From Verrucomicrobiota bacterium (GTDB lineage Bacteria; Verrucomicrobiota; Verrucomicrobiia; Opitutales; Opitutaceae): a DNA stretch of 13,966 bases. The number at the start of each line of letters is the position of its first letter. Position 1 is the first letter of the stretch. The stretch covers positions 1 through 13,966 of the forward strand of contig JAEXPL010000363.1 of NCBI GenBank assembly GCA_023446865.1. The letters are read 5' to 3'. The notes beneath the pieces are model-generated. The model was not told the DNA's origin. It saw nothing but the letters and a program-made list of their open reading frames with translations, and searched no databases. Shown here one piece after another: positions 1 to 5,241 of the stretch. The position numbers were made by a program, and so were the translations under genes.

Positions 1-255
1 GGCGAGGGCGAGGGCGCCGAGAACGATGGCGGGCAGCCAGCCGCGGGCGGCGGGCCGCGGCGGGGCGGCGTCGCGCAGCCGTTCGGCGAAGAGGTAGCCG
101 GCGAGGAGCGGGATGGCCCAGCCGTAACCGTAGAGCGGATTCATCCGCCATTCGAGGCTCTGCTGGCTCCAGACGAGGAGCCAGAGGGCGCCGAGCGCGA
201 CGGCGACGGTCATGAGGTCGGGTCGGCGGCGGAGGGCGGCGAGGGCGGAGGACAT
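1..255 (-). CDS. Exosortase family protein, N-terminal 85 residues (runs off the window)
   Basis: Translating from the ATG at 255 down to base 1 gives 85 uninterrupted residues with no stop. The segment has a first hydrophobic helix at about residues 14-30. It is followed by WRMNPLYGYGWAIPLLAGYL at about 36-55, the pattern found at the start of exosortases (a tryptophan, then NPxYxYGWxxPLL, then a second membrane helix and an arginine-rich loop). Exosortases are polytopic inner-membrane cysteine proteases or transpeptidases that process C-terminal sorting signals of PEP-CTERM type. Their Cys/Arg/His active site lies further in and is outside the window, so activity cannot be judged. The gene starts 103 bp after the wzc-like stop, in the same direction, so it probably belongs to the same operon. 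No Shine-Dalgarno sequence is visible; the gap is pyrimidine-rich on the coding strand. The subtype is unknown. Another polytopic EPS protein, such as a polymerase, is possible but fits less well. Confidence 0.65.
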   Translation of the reverse strand, partial: MSSALAALRRRPDLMTVAVALGALWLLVWSQQSLEWRMNPLYGYGWAIPLLAGYLFAERLRDAAPPRPAARGWLPAIVLGALALA

Positions 256-358
256 GGGGGAGGAACGCGGACGGAGAAGGATGAAGGCAGAACGAAGGAG
301 GGAGGACGAGGGGCGGGAGGGTGGACGAGGGGGTGCTCGGAGACCGGCCGTGCGGGGC

Positions 359-2551
359 CTAGGCGGCGGGCTTGGCGTCGTTGTCGCCGTAGGCCTTGTA
401 GTATTCCTTGTCGTAGGAACCGTAGCCTTCGTAGTCGTAGCTGAGGACGCGGGAGCGGGGCAGCTGGTTGAGGACGACGCCGAGGACGCGGGTGCCGGTG
501 GCCTCGAATTTCGCGATGGTGCGCTTCACGATGTGGCGGCGGACGGTGCGGAACTTGGTGACGTAGACGACCTCGGCGGCGTGGCGGGCGAGCAGGAGCG
601 CGTCGGGGAAGATCGAGGCCGGCGGGGTGTCGAGGATGACGATGTCGAAGGTGCGGGAGAGGCGGTCGAAGAGGGGCGAGGAGGCGAGGCGTTCGATGAT
701 CTCGGTGGGCTTTTTCACGGCGCCGCCGGCGGTGAGCAGGTGGAGGTTGGGGGAGAGCAGGCGGATGCCGAGGTCCTCCTCGTCGGCGGCGACGAGGTCG
801 GGGAGGGTGTGGGTCTGGGCCCAGCGGAGGATGCCGCGATCGTTGGGGAGGCCGAAAAGGCGGTGGAGGGAGGGGCGGCGGAAATCGCAGTCGACGAGGA
901 GCGTGCGCTTGCCGTGGGCGGCGAAGACAGCGGCGAGGTTGGAGGAGGTGACACTCTTGCCTTCGCTGGGAATGGAGCTGCTGACGAGCAGGACCTTGGG
1001 CAGGGGGATGTCGCTGCGCAGTTCGATCTCGCTGTAGAGGCCGCGATAGACCTCGGTGAGGGAGTCGTCGACGGCGTCGCGGAAGATGGTGGCGTGCTGG
1101 TTGGGCGGGATGTTCTTGAAGAGGCGCACGCCGGCAATGAGGTGCGAGCCGAGCTTTTCCTCGATGTCGTGGGCGGACTTGATGCGGGTGTCCAGAAAGC
1201 CGAAACCGAGGGGAAGGCCGAGGAGCAGGAGCAGGCCGAGGGCGGAGGCCTTGGCGGCGATCTGGCCGCGGGAGTTGTTGATGGGGGTGCTGGGGAAGTA
1301 GGCGCGGTCGAAGATCTTGATGTTGGTGTTCTCCATCTGCGCCGAGATGTTGGCGTCGTTGAGCCGGTTCATGATGGCGCGGTAGGTGTCCTGCTTGGTG
1401 CGGGCGGCCTGTTCGAGGAACTTGTAGTCGACGGAGATCTGGTCGAGGGCGCGGGCGTCGCTCTCGGCGGTGGTGAGCTCGGCCTTGAGCTTGGCGACGT
1501 ATTCGGAGGCGAAGAGGGCGCGGCTGCGCAGGTCGGCGAGGGCGAGGTCGAGGTCGGCGGCGAGGCGGCGGCGGGCGTTGTCGAGGGCGAGGGCGTTGTC
1601 CTTCATCTTCGGATGCTCCTCGAGGTAGCGTTCCTCCAGCACGCGGCGGGCGGCGAGGAGCTGGTCGAGCTCGGTGCGGGTGGAGGAGATGGAGCCGAAG
1701 GAGTTGACGAAGGAGATCTCCTTGAGGTCGCGGCCGTCGCGCAGGTAGGTCTCGACCTTGTCGAGCTGGGCCTGGAGGTTGACGAGGTTGAGCTGGGCGG
1801 CGACGAGGGTCTCGCCGAGGGAGGCGACCTTCTTGAGGACGACGTTCTGGTTCTCGCCGAGGGCGGCCATGTTGAACTTGGCGCGGTACTGCTGGAGGCT
1901 GCGCTCGGCCTCCTCGACCTCCTTGCGGGTCTCCTCGGCCTGGTTGCGGAGGAAGACGATGGCGGAGTTGGTGCCGGTCATCGCCAGGTCGATGTTGAAA
2001 TCGATGTACTTGCGGGCGTAGCGGTTGGCGTTGAGCTGGGCGGCTTCGGGGTCGCGGTGGGTGACGATGATGCGCATGATCGTCGTGTTCTTCTTGGCCT
2101 CGACATAAGCGCCGACGAGGGCATTGAGCGGGGGCGGCGGCTCGGAGGGACGGCTGGGATCGCGGTAGGGGCGCTGGATCTTCTCGACTTCCTCGGGGGT
2201 GAAGGACGCCAGCAGGGCTTCGCGGAAGGTCTGACTGCGGATCTGTTCGAGATGGACGTTGAGCTCGACATCGCGGGTGACGGTGGTGTCGACGACGGCC
2301 TGGACGGGCAGGACCTTGTTCTGGCGGGTCTCGAAGAGCAGCGAGGCCTCGGTGCGATAGACGATCTCCGGGGGAGGCTGGACGAGGATGAAGATGATGA
2401 CGGCCGGCACGGCGACGGCGGCGCCGAGCCACCAGCGTTCGAGGAACATGCGCCAGAGGTCGCGCGGGTGGACGGAGAAGCCCACCGCGTCGGCGGGACG
2501 GGGGGACGAGGATTTGGCGGAGCGGCGCGGGGCTGGATTGGAAGAGGACAC
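359..2551 (-). CDS. Wzc-type polysaccharide co-polymerase with fused bacterial tyrosine kinase
   Basis: This 730-residue inner-membrane protein should set chain length and drive export of exopolysaccharide. The Wzz-type chain-length part has one membrane helix at about residues 41-57, a long periplasmic region rich in coiled coil (about 200-400), the Pro-rich YFPSTP motif at 418-423 and a second helix at about 435-452. The cytoplasmic kinase follows: Walker A around SIPSEGKS (526-533), Walker A' LLVDCDF (551-557) and Walker B IVILDTPP (637-644). The tail carries seven tyrosines within 17 residues (705, 707, 710, 713, 717, 718, 721), the usual autophosphorylation cluster. Full-length Wzc/BY-kinase fusions have about this size, so the gene looks complete. 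The EX2RX2R oligomerisation motif of the family reads E500-x2-R503-x2-Y506, so its last arginine is replaced. The gene starts 47 bp after the export-protein gene and precedes the exosortase, consistent with one operon. Confidence 0.95.
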   Translation of the reverse strand: MSSSNPAPRRSAKSSSPRPADAVGFSVHPRDLWRMFLERWWLGAAVAVPAVIIFILVQPPPEIVYRTEASLLFETRQNKVLPVQAVVDTTVTRDVELNVHLEQIRSQTFREALLASFTPEEVEKIQRPYRDPSRPSEPPPPLNALVGAYVEAKKNTTIMRIIVTHRDPEAAQLNANRYARKYIDFNIDLAMTGTNSAIVFLRNQAEETRKEVEEAERSLQQYRAKFNMAALGENQNVVLKKVASLGETLVAAQLNLVNLQAQLDKVETYLRDGRDLKEISFVNSFGSISSTRTELDQLLAARRVLEERYLEEHPKMKDNALALDNARRRLAADLDLALADLRSRALFASEYVAKLKAELTTAESDARALDQISVDYKFLEQAARTKQDTYRAIMNRLNDANISAQMENTNIKIFDRAYFPSTPINNSRGQIAAKASALGLLLLLGLPLGFGFLDTRIKSAHDIEEKLGSHLIAGVRLFKNIPPNQHATIFRDAVDDSLTEVYRGLYSEIELRSDIPLPKVLLVSSSIPSEGKSVTSSNLAAVFAAHGKRTLLVDCDFRRPSLHRLFGLPNDRGILRWAQTHTLPDLVAADEEDLGIRLLSPNLHLLTAGGAVKKPTEIIERLASSPLFDRLSRTFDIVILDTPPASIFPDALLLARHAAEVVYVTKFRTVRRHIVKRTIAKFEATGTRVLGVVLNQLPRSRVLSYDYEGYGSYDKEYYKAYGDNDAKPAA

Positions 2552-2598
2552 GGTGAAGAGGTTCCGATTGGGTGGAGGGTGGCGGTGGCGGGCGGCGC

Positions 2599-3234
2599 TC
2601 AGAAGAGGCGCTCGGGGACCCAGATGCGGTCGCTTGGGAAGATGGGGAACTCCTTGAGTGTGGAGGGGCCGGCGCCACGCCGGGTGAGCATGGCCTCGAC
2701 GTTGATCTCGACGGTGGTCTCGCGACCGGTGGCATCGAGGCGGGTGATCTTCACGGCGTCGGAGCGGGCGGTGGGGAGGAAGCCGCCGGCGCGGGTGACG
2801 ACATCGGTGATGTCGAGCACGCTCTTCTCGGGCGGGAAGGTCATCTTGCCCGGGCTGCGCACGGCGCCGAGGATGGAGATTTCGCGCACGGCGTAGGCTT
2901 GGACGTAGATGTTGATCATCGGTTTGCGCAGGATGCGCTGGTCGACGTAGAGCTTCTCGATGAGGCGCTCGGACTCGCGTACGCTGCGACCGGCGACGCC
3001 GAGATCGCCGACGAGGGCGAGGCGGATGCGTCCGTCGGTATCGATCTTCTGGGTGATCGAGAGGTCGCTCTCGCCGAAGACGGTGATCGCGATCTGGTCG
3101 CCGGCGACGAGCTTGTAGGCGGGATCGGTGGCCGGGGGCGTGGTCTCGCCGGCGGCCGGTTGCTGGGCGGCGGCTGTGAGAGTGCCGAGGAGCGCCACGA
3201 AGGAGAGGAGCAGGCGGAATGGGAGAGAGGACAT
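2599..3234 (-). CDS. Outer-membrane polysaccharide export protein (Wza/OPX family, short form)
   Basis: The 211-residue product has a signal peptide (about 1-22, ending in TAAA), a Poly_export domain (about 38-110, with the typical YKLVAGDQIAITVFGE opening) and one SLBB beta-grasp domain (about 117-200, with ISILGAVRSPGK). It ends on DRIWVPERLF, the usual terminus of short OPX proteins. It would form the periplasmic channel through which polymer passes from the Wzc-type partner encoded next. It lacks the C-terminal amphipathic helix with which E. coli Wza spans the outer membrane, and it has no lipobox cysteine, so a separate outer-membrane partner is likely. I chose the ATG at 3234, 14 bp after the PIN gene stop, because it starts directly at a signal peptide. 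The in-frame ATG at 3276 would add 14 residues and overlap the PIN gene by 28 bp. Confidence 0.93.
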   Translation of the reverse strand: MSSLPFRLLLSFVALLGTLTAAAQQPAAGETTPPATDPAYKLVAGDQIAITVFGESDLSITQKIDTDGRIRLALVGDLGVAGRSVRESERLIEKLYVDQRILRKPMINIYVQAYAVREISILGAVRSPGKMTFPPEKSVLDITDVVTRAGGFLPTARSDAVKITRLDATGRETTVEINVEAMLTRRGAGPSTLKEFPIFPSDRIWVPERLF

Positions 3235-3248
3235 GGCGAAAGGGAGAA

Positions 3249-3665
3249 TCAGGAGTTGCCCAGCGGCAGAGCGCACTGCTGGAGGAGCCCGTCGGGGAGG
3301 CGGGCGATGTTGGGATCGCGATGGACGAGGATGGCGCCTTCGCGCTGGGCAGTGGCGGCGGCGATGGCTTCGAGGAGGGTGAGCGTGTGGCCGGCCCGGG
3401 CGAGCAGGGCTTCGGCGGCTTCGACGATGTCGCGGGTGACGGGGATCGCGGCGATCAGTTCCTCGGAGTAGAGCTGGAAGGCGCGGTGGGCCTCGGCGGC
3501 ATCAGGCACGCTGGCAACGAGCTTGCTCTTGAGGTCGAGCAGGGCGATGGCCGAGAGGCCGGCCTCGACGGCGTTGTCGGCGAGGAGGGCGTGGACCTGC
3601 TCGGCGCCCGGCTCCTGGAAGTAGTGGGCGAGGATTGCCGAGGTGTCGAAGACGTGGGTGATCAT
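3249..3665 (-). CDS. PIN-domain ribonuclease, probable VapC-type toxin
   Basis: The 138-residue protein is a single PIN domain of the usual VapC length. It opens with VFDTSAILAHYF, where D7 is the first catalytic acid, and ends with the family pattern of an acidic residue, A/T-rich helix and VHRDPNIARL. The putative metal-binding acids are D7, D44, E99 and D117. D44 sits where most VapC proteins have Glu and E99 where most have Asp, so the acidic quartet is kept with swapped side chains. The ATG at 3665 overlaps the stop of the preceding antitoxin gene by four bases (ATGA), indicating translational coupling. VapC toxins cleave tRNA or rRNA; the target here is unknown. The pair sits inside an EPS operon, between the RfaH-like gene and the export gene, so a regulatory role on EPS expression is possible but unproven. 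A longer in-frame reading from 3803 only adds an Arg/Pro-rich shadow sequence. Confidence 0.88.
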   Translation of the reverse strand: MITHVFDTSAILAHYFQEPGAEQVHALLADNAVEAGLSAIALLDLKSKLVASVPDAAEAHRAFQLYSEELIAAIPVTRDIVEAAEALLARAGHTLTLLEAIAAATAQREGAILVHRDPNIARLPDGLLQQCALPLGNS

Positions 3666-3892
3666 CGGGCGGAGTCGGTCGTGGCGGTGGGCTGGGGCGG
3701 GGCGAGGAAGGGCCGGCCGGCGCCGAGGAGGCCGTTGGCGATGGCCTTGCGGTCGGGCAGAACGCGGACGCGGATGACTGCGGGCTGGTTGGTCGGCAGC
3801 CATTCGAGGCGGCTGCCGGGCACAAGACCCATGGCGGCGGCGAGCTTCGCCGGGATGGTGATCTGATGTTTGCCGGTGACCGTGGTGATCAT
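3662..3892 (-). CDS. AbrB/MazE-type (SpoVT-AbrB fold) antitoxin
   Basis: The 76-residue protein begins MITTVTGKHQITIPAKLAAA, the classic swapped-hairpin AbrB DNA-binding fold (about residues 2-45, including GLVPGSRLEWLP). The tail to residue 76 is Pro/Thr-rich and is the likely toxin-binding part. Such proteins neutralise the partner toxin and repress their own promoter. The stop overlaps the start of the PIN toxin gene (ATGA at 3665-3662). I chose the ATG at 3892 because it starts exactly at the fold. An in-frame ATG at 4015 would add 41 residues of low-complexity sequence, and that stretch contains the ops-like element described separately. It is the first gene after the 147 bp leader that follows the RfaH-like gene. 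Confidence 0.87.
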   Translation of the reverse strand: MITTVTGKHQITIPAKLAAAMGLVPGSRLEWLPTNQPAVIRVRVLPDRKAIANGLLGAGRPFLAPPQPTATTDSAR

Positions 3893-3931
3893 GGAGGAGC
3901 GGGCGAGGGAAGCGGAGTGGGCGAGTTTGAG

Positions 3932-3943
3932 CAAGCTACCGCC
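3932..3943 (-). promoter_or_regulatory. ops-like element in the leader of the antitoxin/toxin/export genes
   Basis: On the minus strand the sequence reads GGCGGTAGCTTG. It matches the enterobacterial ops element GGCGGTAGCGTG at 11 of 12 positions and keeps the whole GGCGGTAG core and the following TG. In E. coli the ops sequence pauses RNA polymerase, and its non-template strand recruits RfaH. Here it lies 39 bp upstream of the antitoxin start and 96 bp downstream of the stop of a gene for an RfaH-like protein. Its orientation is correct for loading that factor onto polymerase transcribing toward the export and exosortase genes. A second copy lies at 4632-4620. Function is inferred from sequence and position. 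Confidence 0.65.
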
Positions 3944-3948
3944 AGTGG

Positions 3949-3963
3949 CCGCGGCTGTCGCGG
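3949..3963 (-). promoter_or_regulatory. Perfect 5-bp hairpin just upstream of the ops-like element
   Basis: On the minus strand CCGCG and CGCGG flank a five-base loop. The hairpin ends five bases before the ops-like element at 3943. An RNA hairpin at this place could stabilise a paused polymerase or be part of a leader structure. It has no U-tract and is not an intrinsic terminator. GC-rich chance pairing is a real alternative. Confidence 0.3.
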
Positions 3964-4039
3964 ACGGCCGGGTCGTAGCATTGTCCCTGTTACGGGCGGG
4001 ACGGGAGTTGGGCATGCAGTCCGCAAAGACCGCGGCGCG

Positions 4040-4597
4040 CTAGCCGCAGGACGCGAGAAGTTGCGGTGGAAGATCGGTGTACGCGGCGCCGGAATGCCGC
4101 AGCGAAGCGGCCGGGAGGCAGACGCGGAGGTCCCGGCCGAGAAAAGAGAGCAGGATCCAAGCCCGGCTGTGGCCGGAGTCGAAGGCCACGACTTGTCCTT
4201 GGCTGCCGGTGAGGCAGCCGGAGAGGACTTCGATCCAATCGCCGGAGGCAAGGGTGGGCGCGCACCGTGAGCCGATCGAGGCGTGGGTGCGCAGGAGTGC
4301 AATCAACGAGTCGGGGACAGCCGGGGTATGGCCGCCAAAGTGAACGATGCCGGTGACGTCGGGGGTGGTCGTGGCGAACCGGCTGTGTTCCGCCAAGCTG
4401 AACCGGGCGAACAGGTAGCCGGGAAAGAGCGCTTCGGTTGCAGTGGCGACACCTCCGTGGCGTTGGGGGCGGCGTACGGACAGGCGGGGCGCGAACGCCT
4501 CCAAACCGGTGCGCTCGACCAGTTGTTGGGCCGCGAAGTGCTCGCGTTTGGCGCGGGCGCGCAGGCAGTACCAGCGAGGTGTCGCGGCGCCGGTCAT
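4040..4597 (-). CDS. NusG paralogue, RfaH/LoaP-like specialised transcription elongation factor
   Basis: The 185-residue protein has the NusG N-terminal domain (about 7-103), starting with RWYCLRARAKREHFAAQQL and containing ALFPGYLFARF (56-66) and VTGIVHFGGHTPAVP (81-95). It has a KOW-like C-terminal domain at about 115-168 (SGDWIEVLSG, GQVVAF). The segment ATTTPDVTGIVHFGG (75-89) lines up with the RfaH region around its HTTT motif. In E. coli this region contacts the beta gate loop and the ops site lies nearby; the TTT is conserved here. Paralogues of this kind (RfaH, LoaP, UpxY, TaA) are encoded at the head of polysaccharide or antibiotic operons and allow polymerase to ignore termination signals in long operons. 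The gene heads the minus-strand EPS operon. Two ops-like sequences lie just before and just after it. Core NusG is excluded by context and by the divergent KOW domain. The start at 4597 is the only suitable ATG. Confidence 0.9.
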   Translation of the reverse strand: MTGAATPRWYCLRARAKREHFAAQQLVERTGLEAFAPRLSVRRPQRHGGVATATEALFPGYLFARFSLAEHSRFATTTPDVTGIVHFGGHTPAVPDSLIALLRTHASIGSRCAPTLASGDWIEVLSGCLTGSQGQVVAFDSGHSRAWILLSFLGRDLRVCLPAASLRHSGAAYTDLPPQLLASCG

Positions 4598-4619
4598 GGG
4601 CGGAGGGGCCGACGCGAGG

Positions 4620-4648
4620 CCACGCTACCGCAGCTCGGTGGCGTTAGC
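4620..4648 (-). promoter_or_regulatory. Second ops-like element within an imperfect inverted repeat, leader of the RfaH-like gene
   Basis: On the minus strand 4632-4620 reads TGCGGTAGCGTGG, which contains GCGGTAGCGTG, an 11-base identity to the ops element. It starts 35 bp before and ends 22 bp before the ATG of the RfaH-like gene. The octamer GCGGTAGC (4631-4624) is preceded by GCTAACGC (4648-4641), which can pair with it with a single mismatch across a nine-base loop. In the transcript the element could therefore fold into a hairpin. In this position it would let the factor act on its own gene. All functional statements are inference from sequence and position. Confidence 0.6.
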
Positions 4649-4812
4649 CGGCGGGCACGGGCGGAGCAGAGGCGTTGAAGGCGTGGCATCATGGAAGGCG
4701 GCGAATCAAGGAAACTGCGCCTGGTTCTGTCGAAACTCCCGGCGGCGCCGTAGGGCAACCTGTGAAGCAGGAATCACTCGTGTTTGACAATGTTTTTACC
4801 GTACTACTTCAG

Positions 4813-4835
4813 AAAACCCGATCATGGAAGTCGGG
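4813..4835 (-). terminator. Weak intrinsic-terminator-like hairpin
   Basis: On the minus strand CCCGA and TCGGG (4835-4831 and 4821-4817) form a five-base-pair stem with a nine-base loop, followed at once by TTTTCT. It could end transcripts coming from the histidine kinase gene about 400 bp upstream and insulate the EPS operon. The stem is short, so this is tentative. Confidence 0.3.
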
Positions 4836-5212
4836 GAAACACTGATGCGTGGTCGGGGTACACCGTAGCCGTCGTGGAGCGCATGGAACGCCAGCAAGGA
4901 CCGGACACGTCGAGTGGCGCGTGGCACCTGTATGGAGGGGGGCCGCCGGAGTCCTTGGTGCTCCCCTGTTGCCGCCCAAGGCCAAGTCCGGATCATCTGG
5001 GCTGCGCTCCGCCGCTCCCCGGGGCGGGCTGGGAGGAGTGTGTGGGCTCCACTGCAACGCCGGCGCGGCGCCCGGCTGGTTGTTTGCCAATGGTCTGGTC
5101 GGTGGGGCGCGTTGTGGCCTTCCTTGCCGCGCTCTGGTGGGTGGGCGGCGGGGTTTGCCGGAGCTTTGTGCCTCGCGCTGTGGCACGCGGCTGAAGGTGT
5201 GCCCGATGGGCG

Positions 5213-5240
5213 GAGGGATGCGTGACCTGAAACGTCCCTC
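5213..5240 (-). terminator. Hairpin directly after the histidine kinase stop codon
   Basis: On the minus strand GAGGGACGT (5240-5232) pairs with ACG (5223-5221) and TCCCTC (5218-5213), giving nine base pairs interrupted by a two-base bulge with an eight-base loop. It begins one base after the kinase stop codon. No U-tract follows, so it may protect the mRNA 3' end or act with other factors rather than be a standard intrinsic terminator. Confidence 0.4.
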
Positions 5241-5241
5241 G

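Larger units (their letters stand above)
4598..5241. other. 644-bp gene-poor region upstream of the EPS operon, probable promoter region
   Basis: No frame shows a convincing protein. The one plus-strand open frame (4784-5194, TTG start) has a biased composition and no recognisable domain. The stretch at about 4765-4830 is much richer in A and T than the rest of the window, which makes it the likeliest place for the promoter of the minus-strand EPS operon. I could not find a good -10/-35 pair in that orientation. A TTGACA at 4784-4789 on the plus strand has no matching -10. The segment 4840-5210 looks like plain GC-rich sequence with no clear remnant. Separate entries describe the ops-like element (4620-4648) and two hairpins. 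Confidence 0.5.

Noticed and set aside
212..2896. 894-residue open frame on the plus strand opposite the wzc-like and export genes
   Set aside because: Antisense shadow: Gly/Glu/Val-rich composition, no domain, and the opposite strand encodes well-recognised proteins. High GC leaves few stops.
3893..4015. Longer antitoxin start at 4015
   Set aside because: It adds 41 low-complexity residues before a fold that starts at its usual first residue, and would put the ops-like element inside the gene.
4784..4789. TTGACA hexamer on the plus strand as a -35 box
   Set aside because: No acceptable -10 at 15-19 bases, and no plus-strand gene follows.
4784..5194. 136-residue plus-strand open frame with a hydrophobic stretch and arginines near its end, looked at as a possible sorting-tagged protein
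   Set aside because: Only a TTG start, no signal peptide, no PEP or VPDSG motif, and odd composition with many Pro, Gly and Cys; not supportable as a gene.
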